Of a stretch of 56,488 bases of DNA, positions 26,807 through 35,211 are shown one piece after another (position 1 is the first letter of the stretch; each line of letters starts with the position of its first letter). The translations under genes and the position numbers were made by a program. Source of the DNA: Tomitella cavernea (lineage in GTDB: Bacteria > Actinomycetota > Actinomycetes > Mycobacteriales > Mycobacteriaceae); contig NZ_JAENKO010000028.1 in NCBI RefSeq assembly GCF_016599145.1, positions 1 to 56,488 on the forward strand. Direction: 5' to 3'. Below the pieces are notes generated by a model. The model did no database searches, was not told the DNA's origin, and saw nothing but the letters and a program-made list of their open reading frames with translations.

Positions 26807-28444
26807 ATGCGCCCCGACCTTTCCGGCATCCCCGAGATCGACATCAACCTCGCCACGCGCGTCGCCGCCGGGGACGCGCTGGTGCGCGCGGCCGAGATGT
26901 TCGGCTCACGCACCGCGATCGTGGACGGCGATACCACCGTCACCTATCGCGGGCTCGACGCGGAGTCCGACGCGCTCGGGCACGCGCTTCTCGCCGGCGG
27001 AGCGCGCCGCCAGGAGCCCGTCGCGATGCTCATGCGCAACTCGTGGCGCATGGTCGCCTCGTATTTCGCGTGCGCCAAATCGGCGCTGGTGGCGCTACCC
27101 GTCAACATCGCACTCTCCCCGGATGACATCGCCTGGATCCTCGCGGACTCGGGCTGCCGCACCGTCATCGTCGACGACGACGCGCTGCCCCTGCTGCACG
27201 ACTTCCTGCCGCACGCGCCCACGGGGCTCCGGATCATCGTCGCCGGCGCCGGCCTGCCCCCGGACGTCGAACATCACCGCGTCGAAGCATGGGACGACGT
27301 GGTCGCGGGTGCGCCGGCCGGCCCGGTGGAGGTTCCGGTCGACGACAGGGACACCGTGCAGTGCCTGTACACATCGGGCACCACGTCGCGGCCGAAGGGC
27401 GTGCTCACCAGCCACGTCGCGGTGGTCATCGGAGCCATGACCAACGCGATGCAGATCGGCCATCAGTGGGGGGATTCCCCGTCGACGCTGCTCAACGTGC
27501 TGCCGATGTTCCACACGACAGCGCTCAACACCCTGGTCATCCCGGTGCTGTTCACCGGCGGAACCGTCGTGCTGCACGCGCAGTTCGACCCGTCCGCAGT
27601 CCTTGCCGACATCGAACGCCACGCCGTCACCCACACGATGGGCCTGCCGATGATGTACCGCGCGATGGTCACGGCGCGCGGGGACGCAGGCCCCATCCGC
27701 ACATTGCGCACCGCCGTATACGCGATGGCGCCTATGCCCGCGGATCTGCTCGGCGACGTCGAGGCGCTGTTCCCGTCGGCTTCGGTGATCCTGGGCTCCG
27801 GGCAGACTGAGGTCGTGCCCGCCACGGTGCTGCAATGGCCCGCCCACCAGCGCACCAAACCGGCCTCCTGGGGGCCTGCGGTGCCCACCGTCCGGACGGC
27901 GATCCTCGGCCCCGGCGGCGACTCCCTGCGCCCCGGGGACAGCGGGGAGATCGCCTATCGCGGCCCGCATGTGATGTCCGGATACTGGAACAACGGCCCC
28001 GCCAACCGCGAGGCGTTCGCGCACGGATGGTTCCACAGCGGCGACATCGGCAACCTCGACGACGAGGGCGTCGTGTGGTTCACCGACCGGCTCAAGGACA
28101 TCATCAAGACCGGCGGCGAGAACGTCTCCTCCGTGGACGTGGAGCGTGTGGTGGCCGCCGTCCCCGGCGTCGCCGAGTGCACCGTCATCGGCGTTCCGGA
28201 CGACCACTGGGGCGAGGCCGTGTGCGCCGTCGTGGTGGCCACCGACCAGGCCACCGACCAGGCCACCGACCAGGCCACCGCCGACGACCTGGCCGAGCGG
28301 GTGCGCTCCCACACCCGTGCGCACCTCGCCCCGTTCCAGGTGCCCAAACGCGTCATCCTCGTCGACGCACTCCCGAAGACCGCCACCGGCAAGGTCCGCA
28401 AGCACACCGTGCGCGCCGGAATCCACCGGCCTCGAACGCCCTGA
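26807..28444 (+). CDS. Acyl-CoA synthetase (AMP-forming), FadD-like
   Basis: A 545-residue class I adenylate-forming enzyme. P-loop-like YTSGTTSRPKGVL, then VLPMFHTTALNTLVIP, LGSGQTEVVPATVLQ, GWFHSGDIGNLDDEG and DRLKDIIKTGGENVSSVDVE, and the catalytic Lys motif LPKTATGKVRKH. The acid substrate cannot be told. ATG 26807 has a GAGG stretch six bases upstream. Near the C-terminus a 12-bp x 3 repeat (28241-28276) gives ATDQATDQATDQATADD in a loop that varies in the family. It is followed 54 nt later by an AhpD-fold gene on the same strand. Confidence 0.92.
   Translation: MRPDLSGIPEIDINLATRVAAGDALVRAAEMFGSRTAIVDGDTTVTYRGLDAESDALGHALLAGGARRQEPVAMLMRNSWRMVASYFACAKSALVALPVNIALSPDDIAWILADSGCRTVIVDDDALPLLHDFLPHAPTGLRIIVAGAGLPPDVEHHRVEAWDDVVAGAPAGPVEVPVDDRDTVQCLYTSGTTSRPKGVLTSHVAVVIGAMTNAMQIGHQWGDSPSTLLNVLPMFHTTALNTLVIPVLFTGGTVVLHAQFDPSAVLADIERHAVTHTMGLPMMYRAMVTARGDAGPIRTLRTAVYAMAPMPADLLGDVEALFPSASVILGSGQTEVVPATVLQWPAHQRTKPASWGPAVPTVRTAILGPGGDSLRPGDSGEIAYRGPHVMSGYWNNGPANREAFAHGWFHSGDIGNLDDEGVVWFTDRLKDIIKTGGENVSSVDVERVVAAVPGVAECTVIGVPDDHWGEAVCAVVVATDQATDQATDQATADDLAERVRSHTRAHLAPFQVPKRVILVDALPKTATGKVRKHTVRAGIHRPRTP
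28241..28276. repeat. 12-bp x 3 in-frame tandem repeat in the acyl-CoA synthetase gene
   Basis: Three exact copies of ACCGACCAGGCC (28241-28252, 28253-28264, 28265-28276), a Thr-Asp-Gln-Ala repeat, followed by a partial copy. Confidence 0.95.
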
Positions 28445-28498
28445 ACTCCCTGACCCGAAGTCGCACCCCCACCACCGATGACCTCCAGGAGCAGCACC

Positions 28499-29080
28499 GT
28501 GAATCAGCAACCGCAACCGTTCTTCCCCGTCCCCCGCGAGGCGGAGCTGCCGTCGGGCCTGCAGAAGCTCTTCGGCAAGGCCCGCGAGCAGATCGGCTTC
28601 CTGCCCAACGTCTTCCTGGCCTACGCGCGACGACCGGAACGGTTCTCCGCCTGGTTCAATCACTTCCGCGAGGTGACAGCCCCCACGGAGACGCTCGACG
28701 CGGCCGACAGGGAGATGATCGCCGTGGTGGTGTCCAACATCAACCATTGCACCTACTGCATGGTCTCGCACGGCTACTCGCTTGCGGAGGCGCTGGGCGA
28801 CCGCGCGCAGGCGGACCTGATCTCGATCAACTGGCGGCACGCCGGGCTGGACCCGCGCCGGCACGCCATCTGCGCCTACGCGGAGAAGCTCACCACCTCG
28901 CCGGACATGGTCGAGAAGCAGGACCTCGAAGACCTGCGCACGGCCGGCCTGACCGACGACGACATCTGGGACGTCGTCGAGATCGCGGCGATGTACAACT
29001 TCACCAACCGGGTCTCGTCGGCCATGGGCCACCGCCCCAACCCTGAGTACCACCGCCGGCCGCCCGCCCACGGCCAATGA
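28499..29080 (+). CDS. Peroxidase-related AhpD-fold protein
   Basis: A 193-residue protein of the carboxymuconolactone decarboxylase/AhpD fold, of the longer peroxidase-related type. Motifs: KAREQIGFLPNVFLAYARRP at the N-terminus and NINHCTYCMVSHGYSLAEAL, with the CxxC-H redox pair. The C-terminal half includes LTDDDIWDVVEIAAMYNFTN. Start placed at GTG 28499 because AGGAG lies eight bases upstream; ATG 28478 would add seven residues. It may act in peroxide detoxification or an unknown catabolic step, perhaps with the acyl-CoA synthetase upstream. Confidence 0.82.
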   Translation: MNQQPQPFFPVPREAELPSGLQKLFGKAREQIGFLPNVFLAYARRPERFSAWFNHFREVTAPTETLDAADREMIAVVVSNINHCTYCMVSHGYSLAEALGDRAQADLISINWRHAGLDPRRHAICAYAEKLTTSPDMVEKQDLEDLRTAGLTDDDIWDVVEIAAMYNFTNRVSSAMGHRPNPEYHRRPPAHGQ

Positions 29081-29122
29081 CCCGGCCTGCCGGTTCGCCG
29101 CAGGTGGGGCCCGACACCTCGC

Positions 29123-29128
29123 TAGTAT
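29123..29128 (+). promoter_or_regulatory. Leaderless -10 (TAGTAT) of the symporter gene
   Basis: TAGTAT, exactly 7 nt, then ATG at 29136. This fixes the start codon and suggests a leaderless transcript. No -35 match. Confidence 0.55.
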
Positions 29129-29135
29129 GTGCGGA

Positions 29136-30602
29136 ATGGATTCCGTCGACGAGGCCATCGTCTGGTTCAACGACAAGTACGGCTATGTGCTGATCGTCCT
29201 GTTGGTCGGCGCCGGACTGTACTTCGGCGCCCGCACGGCCGTCGTGCAGCTCCGCATGCTCCCCGAGATGGCGCGGACGCTGCGTGAACGGCCCGCCCGC
29301 GCGCAGGGCGACACCGGCCCCGGCGCCATCTCCGCGTTCCGCGCGTTCTGCATCTCCGCCGCGTCCCGCGTGGGCACCGGCAATGTCGCCGGTGTGGCCG
29401 TCGCCATCACCGTCGGCGGCCCGGGCGCGGTGTTCTGGATGTGGCTGCTGGCCGTCATCGGCGGTGCCACCGCTTTCGTCGAATCCACGCTGGGCCAGCT
29501 CTACAAGGTGCGCGACGGCCGCGACTACCGCGGCGGCCCCGCCTACTACCTCAGCCGTGGCATCAAGAACCGCAAGGTCGGCCTGGCGATGGCGTTCCTG
29601 TTCGCCGTCGCGATCACCTTCACCTACGGATTCGTGTTCAATGCCGTGCAGTCGAACTCCATCACCAGCGCATTCGAGCTGGCCGTCGGATCGGATGCCG
29701 ACTGGATGCCGGCCGCCATAGGCGTCGCGCTCGCCGTCCTGGCCGGCCTGGTCATTTTCGGCGGAGTGCACCGCATCTCCGGCGTCTCCCAGATCGTCGT
29801 GCCCGTGATGGCGGTGCTGTACGTGGGGATCGCGCTGTTCGTCATCGTCACCAACCTGCCACACATCCCCACGGTGATCACCGACATCGTCGAGTCGGCG
29901 TTCGGCATCCGCCAGTTCGCGGGGGCCGGCATCTGGGCGGCGATGATGCAGGGCATGCGGCGCGGGCTGTTCTCCAACGAGGCGGGCATGGGCTCCACCC
30001 CCAACGCGGCCGCCACCGCGGCCGTATCCCACCCCGTCAAGCAGGGCCTGGTCCAGACCCTCGGCGTCTACTTCGACACCCTCGTGGTGTGCTCGGCCAC
30101 CGCGTTCATCATCCTGCTGTCCAATCCCGACCTCGGCAGCGACATCGAAGGCGTCCAGCTCACCCAGACCGCGCTCCAGGAGCACATGGGCGGCTGGGCC
30201 GCGCCCGTCCTCGCCGTGATCCTGTTCTTCCTCGCCTTCAGCTCCATCATCGGCAACTACTACTACGGCGAGACCAACATCGCGTTCTTCACCCGGAGCA
30301 AGGGGGTGCTGCTCGTCTTCCGCGTCCTCGTCGTCCGATTCGTCTTCTTCGGCGCCATCGCACAGGTGAGCCTGGTGTGGAACCTCGCCGACGTGTTCTC
30401 GTCGCTCATGGCCACGATCAACATCCTCGGGCTCTTCGCCATCGGAGGGGTCGCCGTCGTCCTGCTACGCCACTACAGGCAGCAGAAGTCCCGCGGGCTC
30501 GATCCGGTGTTCCACCGCGATGACGTCCCCGGGCTGCGGAACGTCGAATGCTGGGACGGCACCGACCTGGAGACCGTCCGCGAGCCCGTCGATGCCCGGT
30601 AA
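29136..30602 (+). CDS. Alanine/glycine:cation symporter (AGCS) family transporter
   Basis: A 488-residue inner-membrane amino-acid transporter with about 11 hydrophobic helices. AGCS markers include SRVGTGNVAGVAVAITVGGP, FWMWLLAVIGGATAFVESTL, GLFSNEAGMGSTPNAAATAA and SSIIGNYYYGETNIAFF. Alanine or glycine would enter with Na+ or H+. The open frame starts at 29127, but the TAGTAT-N7-ATG arrangement points to ATG 29136. It overlaps the yigZ-like gene by 11 nt at its end. Confidence 0.93.
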   Translation: MDSVDEAIVWFNDKYGYVLIVLLVGAGLYFGARTAVVQLRMLPEMARTLRERPARAQGDTGPGAISAFRAFCISAASRVGTGNVAGVAVAITVGGPGAVFWMWLLAVIGGATAFVESTLGQLYKVRDGRDYRGGPAYYLSRGIKNRKVGLAMAFLFAVAITFTYGFVFNAVQSNSITSAFELAVGSDADWMPAAIGVALAVLAGLVIFGGVHRISGVSQIVVPVMAVLYVGIALFVIVTNLPHIPTVITDIVESAFGIRQFAGAGIWAAMMQGMRRGLFSNEAGMGSTPNAAATAAVSHPVKQGLVQTLGVYFDTLVVCSATAFIILLSNPDLGSDIEGVQLTQTALQEHMGGWAAPVLAVILFFLAFSSIIGNYYYGETNIAFFTRSKGVLLVFRVLVVRFVFFGAIAQVSLVWNLADVFSSLMATINILGLFAIGGVAVVLLRHYRQQKSRGLDPVFHRDDVPGLRNVECWDGTDLETVREPVDAR

Positions 30603-31281
30603 CCCGGCGCAGTACGCCGCGGGGCCGGACGGCGTCCCCGACACCTACCTCGTGATCGGCCGCGACATCGACGTGGAGACGGAGGTGCAGCGTTCACGGT
30701 TCCTCGCGCGCCTGCGCAGGGTCGAGGACGAGGAGGCCGCACGGGCGGTCATCGCCCAGGCCCGCCGCGAGCACCGCGCCGCCCGCCACCACTGCACCGC
30801 CTTCGTGATCGGCCCGCGCGGGCGCCTGCAGCGGTCGAACGACGACGGCGAGCCCGCGGGCACCGCCGGCGCGCCGATGCTCGAGACGCTGTGCGGACGC
30901 GGAGTGAGCGACGTGGTGGCGGTGGTCACCCGCTACTTCGGCGGCATCAGGCTGGGCACCGGCGGCCTGGTCCGCGCATACGGCGACGCGGTGACGGCGG
31001 CCCTCGGCGCCGCAGGCACCCGCACCCGCATGCGCGTGGAGTACCGGACCGCGACCGTGACGGCCGCCGACGCCGGCCGGCTCGAGAACGAGCTGCGCGC
31101 CGACGGGCTGCACATCGCGGCCGTCGACTACGGAGTGGGCTTCGGCGGCGCGGGCGCCGCCGTCACCGTCGCCGTGCCCGCCGACGACCCGTCCGGGTTC
31201 GACGAGTTGATCGCGTCCCGCACCGGCGGCAGGGCCGCGGTGGAGCCGGCCGGCCACGGTTGGGTCGACCGCGACGGGTGA
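30592..31281 (+). CDS. YigZ / IMPACT family protein
   Basis: A 229-residue UPF0029-type protein. The family core is QRSRFLARLRRVEDEEAARA, HHCTAFVIG, NDDGEPAGTAGAPMLETL and VVTRYFGGIRLGTGGLVRAY, followed by the C-terminal ferredoxin-like domain. The DGEP and TRYFGG-LG-GGL motifs define the YigZ family, whose molecular role is unclear (possible RNA or nucleotide binding). ATG 30592 lies inside the end of the symporter gene (11-nt overlap). Its TGA abuts the bioD stop (TGATCA), so the two convergent genes have no spacer. Confidence 0.9.
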   Translation: MPGNPAQYAAGPDGVPDTYLVIGRDIDVETEVQRSRFLARLRRVEDEEAARAVIAQARREHRAARHHCTAFVIGPRGRLQRSNDDGEPAGTAGAPMLETLCGRGVSDVVAVVTRYFGGIRLGTGGLVRAYGDAVTAALGAAGTRTRMRVEYRTATVTAADAGRLENELRADGLHIAAVDYGVGFGGAGAAVTVAVPADDPSGFDELIASRTGGRAAVEPAGHGWVDRDG

Positions 31282-31995
31282 TCAGCGCAGCCCGGACCGC
31301 ACCAACCCGGATCGCACCAACCCGGATCGCAGCGCCTCCGCCGCGAACTCGGCACGCCCCATCGCGCCCGCGCCGGCGCGCAACCGGCCGAGCACCGGAA
31401 CGCCGGTCTGGGCGGGTAGGTCACGAAGATTGCACCGCATGGGCAGGTCGGGGGCATCCGGCCAGGAACCGATCACCAGCCCCGCACACGGCACATCCGC
31501 CTCGTGCAGCGCACGTACCGTGAGGTCGGCGTGATTGAGCGCCCCCAATGCCGGGTCGACCACCACCACGGCGGCGGTATCAGTGGCGAGGCCGGTTTCT
31601 ATGACGCCCGCCGCCACGTCGGCAAGCGTGAACCCGCCCTCGCCGAGACGCACCAGCACTCCGCCAGCCCCTTCGACCAGCACGTGGTCGTGCACGGCGG
31701 CGAGCTCCCGCACGGCGTCCACGACGTCCGCGCACCGCAGCAGCGGCATTCCGGCCCGGCGCGCGGCGGTGTCGGGCGCCAGCGGCTCCGGATACCGCGC
31801 CAGCTCCACCGTGGTCACCGCGCCTGCCAGGCGGAAGACGTCCGCGAGGTCCCCGGGCTCCTCCGGCGACAGCCCCGTCTGCGCCGGCTTGCACACTGCG
31901 ACGCGCCCGGAACGCGCGAGGACCGACGCGAGCGCCGCGGTGACGACCGTCTTGCCGACACCGGTGGACGTGCCCGTGACGAACCGGATGCTCAC
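31282..31995 (-). CDS. bioD: Dethiobiotin synthetase
   Basis: ATP-dependent carboxylation closing the ureido ring to form dethiobiotin. The 237-residue product starts [20 protein letters not shown] with the P-loop, then [24 protein letters not shown] and [20 protein letters not shown]. The GTG start at 31995 overlaps the bioF stop (GTGA). The C-terminus is extended by a 15-bp x 3 repeat that codes [15 protein letters not shown] and is not part of the enzyme fold. Confidence 0.95.
   Translation of the reverse strand: MSIRFVTGTSTGVGKTVVTAALASVLARSGRVAVCKPAQTGLSPEEPGDLADVFRLAGAVTTVELARYPEPLAPDTAARRAGMPLLRCADVVDAVRELAAVHDHVLVEGAGGVLVRLGEGGFTLADVAAGVIETGLATDTAAVVVVDPALGALNHADLTVRALHEADVPCAGLVIGSWPDAPDLPMRCNLRDLPAQTGVPVLGRLRAGAGAMGRAEFAAEALRSGLVRSGLVRSGLR
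31291..31335. repeat. 15-bp x 3 in-frame tandem repeat at the end of bioD
   Basis: Copies of CCCGGATCGCACCAA at 31291-31305, 31306-31320 and 31321-31335, the first and last with changes. In the bioD frame this is a Leu-Val-Arg-Ser-Gly repeat at the C-terminus. Confidence 0.9.
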
Positions 31996-33158
31996 GCGGC
32001 CGCCCCCTCTGCGACGGCCCCCAGCACGTCGCGCGCTATGGCCATGTCTTCATCGGTGAGGTCGGCCCGCGCCGTCAGGCGCAGCCGCGAGGTCCCCGCC
32101 GGCACCGAGGGCGGCCGGAAACAGCCGACGCGCAGCCCCCTGACGGCACACCAGCGTGCGGCGTCGACGGCCCGCTGCGGGCCGCCGAGCACGAGCGAGA
32201 CCACCGCCGACTCCGGGCGGGCCCCGCCGCAGATCCGCGCCAGCTCGTGCGCCCGATCCAGCACCGCCGCAGCGCGCCCGGGTTCGCGGCGCAGCACCGC
32301 GAGCGCCGCCCGCGCCGATCCGGCCGACGCCGGCGCCAGGCCGGTGTCGAAGATGAACGAGCGCGCCACGTCGATGAGGTGCTCCCGCACCCGCGGATCG
32401 GCGAGCACCACGCCGCCCTGGCCGCCGAGCGATTTCGACAGGGTCGCGGTGACGACGACGTCCGAGGCGCCGGCGAGCCCCAGTTCGTGCACCAGCCCGC
32501 GGCCGCCCTCACCGCGCACACCCAGCCCGTGCGCCTCGTCGACCAGCAGCACCGCGCCCCGCCGCCGGCAGGCCCCGTGCAGGGCGCGCAGCGGCGCCAG
32601 GTCGCCGTCGGCGCTGAACACGGAGTCGGTGATGACGAGCGCCCGGTCCTCGGCGCGGACGGCCAGTGCCCGCTCGACCGCGTCGACGTCGCCGTGCGGT
32701 GCCACCGCCACGCGGGCGCGGGAGAGCCGGCAGGCGTCGACCAGCGACGCGTGGCTGCCGGCGTCGGACACGATGAGCGCGCCCCTTCCCGCCAGCGCGG
32801 TCACCGCGCCGATGTTGGCCGTGTAGCCCGAGGAGAAGACCAGACCGGAGCCGGCGCCGACGAACGCCGCGAGCTCGCGTTCGAGCGCCGCGTGCTCCTC
32901 GGTGGTGCCGGTGACGAGGCGCGAACCGGTGGACCCGGTGCCCCAGCGCCGCGCCGCGTCGACCGCGCCCGCGATCACCTCGGGGTGGGCGCCCAAGCCC
33001 AGGTAGTCGTTGGAGGAGAGGTCGATTGCGCCGCGGCCCTCGCCGGGCGCACCCGCCACCCGGGGCGCGAGCTCCCGGTGCAGGCCGGCGGCCCTACGCT
33101 CCGCCGAGGCCTCGTCGAGCCAGGCGAGCGGGTCATGCACGTGCGTCTCGGTGGGCAT
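31992..33158 (-). CDS. bioF: 8-amino-7-oxononanoate synthase
   Basis: PLP enzyme joining pimeloyl-thioester and alanine. The 388-residue product has [55 protein letters not shown], and the PLP lysine (Lys242) in [19 protein letters not shown] 33158 is used; it is placed 6 nt after TACGGT and has no SD, so the mRNA may be leaderless. A BioQ-type box lies 6 nt upstream of that hexamer. It overlaps bioD by 4 nt and follows bioA. Confidence 0.95.
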   Translation of the reverse strand: MPTETHVHDPLAWLDEASAERRAAGLHRELAPRVAGAPGEGRGAIDLSSNDYLGLGAHPEVIAGAVDAARRWGTGSTGSRLVTGTTEEHAALERELAAFVGAGSGLVFSSGYTANIGAVTALAGRGALIVSDAGSHASLVDACRLSRARVAVAPHGDVDAVERALAVRAEDRALVITDSVFSADGDLAPLRALHGACRRRGAVLLVDEAHGLGVRGEGGRGLVHELGLAGASDVVVTATLSKSLGGQGGVVLADPRVREHLIDVARSFIFDTGLAPASAGSARAALAVLRREPGRAAAVLDRAHELARICGGARPESAVVSLVLGGPQRAVDAARWCAVRGLRVGCFRPPSVPAGTSRLRLTARADLTDEDMAIARDVLGAVAEGAAA

Positions 33159-33164
33159 GGACCC

Positions 33165-33170
33165 ACCGTA
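33165..33170 (-). promoter_or_regulatory. Candidate leaderless -10 (TACGGT) of bioF
   Basis: TACGGT on the minus strand is followed by 6 nt and the bioF ATG. The BioQ box begins 6 nt upstream, within the -35/-10 spacer. Confidence 0.45.
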
Positions 33171-33176
33171 CACAAA

Positions 33177-33191
33177 TTGAACGCAGTTCAA
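33177..33191. promoter_or_regulatory. Perfect BioQ-type operator upstream of bioF
   Basis: TTGAAC-GCA-GTTCAA is a perfect 15-bp palindrome of the TGAAC-N3-GTTCA type, in the 63-nt gap between bioA and bioF. The same motif, doubled, lies between bioB and bioQ, which links the two loci as one regulon. Confidence 0.85.
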
Positions 33192-33221
33192 GTCGCTGGG
33201 TGTACTGCACAGATGTCCGAT

Positions 33222-34544
33222 TCAGCCCGACATGTCCCCCAGCGCCTGGCTCGCCGCGGCCGCCACCATCGCGCCGGTGACCGTCGCCAGGTCTTCGGGC
33301 GTGCTGATGTACGGCGGCATCGCGTAGATCAGCGTCCGGAACGGCCGCAGCCACGCCCCCGCGTCCACCGCGGCGTCCGTCGCCGAGGCCATGTCCACAG
33401 GCGAATCGAGCTCGATGACGCCGATCCCGCCGAGAACGCGCACGTCGACGACGTTCGGCAGGTCCCACGCCGGGGCCAGCCCCGCGGTGAGCCCGTCCGC
33501 CAGGTCGGCCACCTCCGTCTCCCAATCCCGCGAGAGAAGCAGCTCCAGCGACGCCGCACCCGCCGCGCACGCCAGCGGGTTGGCCATGAACGTGGGCCCG
33601 TGCATGAGCCCGCCCGCCTCGCCCACGCTGATGGCACGCGCCAGCTCCGGCGTGCACAACGTGGCCGCCAGCGTCATGTATCCCCCGGTGAGAGCCTTTC
33701 CGACGCACATGATGTCCGGGCGCACGTCGGCATGGTCGGCCGCGAACATGCGGCCGGTACGGCCGAACCCGGTGGCGATCTCGTCGAAGATCAGCAGCAC
33801 GCCGTGGCGGTCGCAGGCGTCGCGCAGCGCCTGCAGGTACTGCGGGTCGTGGAAGCGCATGCCCCCGGCGCCCTGCACCACCGGTTCGACGATCACCGCC
33901 GCCGTCTCGTCCGCCTGCGCCGACAGCAGCAGCTCCAGGTTCAGCACGTAGTCCGGGTCGTAGTCGCGCGGTGGCATCGGGGCGAAGATCTGCCGCGGCA
34001 ACACGTCCGACCACAAGGAGTGCATCCCGCCGTCCGGGTCGCACACGCTCATCGGACCCATCGTGTCGCCGTGGTATCCGCCCCGCCAGGTGAGCAGCCG
34101 GCGCTTGCCCGGCCGCCCTTTGGACCGCCAGTACTGGATGGCCATCTTCATCGCCACCTCCACGGACACCGAGCCGGAGTCCGCGAAGAAGACCTGCTCG
34201 AGACCGTCGGGAGTGACGTCGGTGAGCAGTCGCGCGAGCCGGGCCGCCGGTTCGTGGGTGAGCCCGCCGAACATCACATGGCTCATCCGGCCGAGCTGCT
34301 CGCGCACGGCCGCATCGAGAACCGGGTGCCGGTAACCGTGGATGGCCGCCCACCACGAGCCCATCCCGTCGACCAGCTCCCGGCCGTCGGCGAGACGCAG
34401 GCGGGTGCCCGCCGCGCTGTCCACCACCAGCGACGGCGTCGACGGCGGGAACGCGCCGTAGGGATGCCAGATGTGTTCCGCGTCGATCTCGGTAATCTGC
34501 CGGGTGGTCAGTTCCGTCCGGGCCGCAATGCGCTCGTCTGTCAC
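33222..34544 (-). CDS. bioA: Adenosylmethionine-8-amino-7-oxononanoate aminotransferase
   Basis: PLP transaminase making 7,8-diaminononanoate with SAM as amino donor. The 440-residue product has [63 protein letters not shown] and the PLP lysine in [15 protein letters not shown]. Taking GTG 34544 as start makes this Lys283, the number I recall for M. tuberculosis BioA. TAGGGT lies exactly 7 nt upstream of that GTG, a leaderless arrangement. No BioQ box was seen upstream, unlike bioF. Confidence 0.95.
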   Translation of the reverse strand: MTDERIAARTELTTRQITEIDAEHIWHPYGAFPPSTPSLVVDSAAGTRLRLADGRELVDGMGSWWAAIHGYRHPVLDAAVREQLGRMSHVMFGGLTHEPAARLARLLTDVTPDGLEQVFFADSGSVSVEVAMKMAIQYWRSKGRPGKRRLLTWRGGYHGDTMGPMSVCDPDGGMHSLWSDVLPRQIFAPMPPRDYDPDYVLNLELLLSAQADETAAVIVEPVVQGAGGMRFHDPQYLQALRDACDRHGVLLIFDEIATGFGRTGRMFAADHADVRPDIMCVGKALTGGYMTLAATLCTPELARAISVGEAGGLMHGPTFMANPLACAAGAASLELLLSRDWETEVADLADGLTAGLAPAWDLPNVVDVRVLGGIGVIELDSPVDMASATDAAVDAGAWLRPFRTLIYAMPPYISTPEDLATVTGAMVAAAASQALGDMSG

Positions 34545-34551
34545 AGCGACG

Positions 34552-34557
34552 ACCCTA
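34552..34557 (-). promoter_or_regulatory. Leaderless -10 (TAGGGT) of bioA
   Basis: TAGGGT on the minus strand, 7 nt, then GTG at 34544. The pattern decides the start against the in-frame GTG six codons upstream. Confidence 0.5.
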
Positions 34558-34660
34558 GCCACCGGCCGGCGCGCCGCGCGTCCCGGCTGACGCGACCTGC
34601 TTTCCCGCTGTCCGGGATGCCGGCGCCAATGGCGCCCGCGCGCGTGGCGAACTGGAGGGC

Positions 34661-35209
34661 ATGACCGATACCGACACGGCGACCGTGATCCGCGACCTCT
34701 CCGCCCGCCTGGCCGTCCTCGAGGACCGTCAGGCGATCGTGGACCTGATGACCTCCTACGGCCCCGCCATCGACTCCGGCTGCGAAGAGGCGGTGGCGCG
34801 CGTGTGGACCGAGGACGGCGTCTACGACGTCGACACCGGCATCATGCGCGGCCACGCGGAGATCACGGCGATGGTCCGCGGCCAGAACCACCAGGGGTTC
34901 ATCACGAACGGCTGCGCGCACGTGCTCGAGCCGGGCAACGTGATCGTCGACGGCGACACCGCGGTGGCGACCTGCAAATCGCTGCTGATCCTGGCCCGGC
35001 CCGACAAGTCGGTGTTCACCGTGCTGCGGGCCACCGCGAACCGCTGGGAACTGGTCAAGACCGCCGACGGCGAGTGGAAGTGCACCCGCCGCACCAGCCG
35101 GGTCCTCGACGGCCGCGACGAGGCGCCCCGCGTGCTGGCCGAGGGCGTGCCCGGCCCCGACGGCACCCTCGAGCATGGCGCGGGCGCCGGCACCGTCGGA
35201 AGGGCGTGA
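34661..35209 (+). CDS. NTF2/SnoaL-like protein
   Basis: A 182-residue protein of the SnoaL/nuclear transport factor 2 fold, a small alpha+beta barrel that acts as isomerase, dehydratase or hydrolase in many catabolic pathways. Seen: [20 protein letters not shown], then [20 protein letters not shown] and the beta strands [20 protein letters not shown] and [20 protein letters not shown], typical of the SnoaL_4 subgroup. Catalytic residues cannot be assigned. GGAGGGC precedes the ATG. The old-yellow-enzyme gene follows 2 nt later, suggesting a shared transcript and pathway. Confidence 0.82.
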   Translation: MTDTDTATVIRDLSARLAVLEDRQAIVDLMTSYGPAIDSGCEEAVARVWTEDGVYDVDTGIMRGHAEITAMVRGQNHQGFITNGCAHVLEPGNVIVDGDTAVATCKSLLILARPDKSVFTVLRATANRWELVKTADGEWKCTRRTSRVLDGRDEAPRVLAEGVPGPDGTLEHGAGAGTVGRA

Positions 35210-35211
35210 CG

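Noticed and set aside
34661-35209. Limonene-1,2-epoxide hydrolase identity for the NTF2-like gene
   Set aside because: The fold fits but I cannot see the Asp-Arg-Asp catalytic set; kept only as SnoaL-like.
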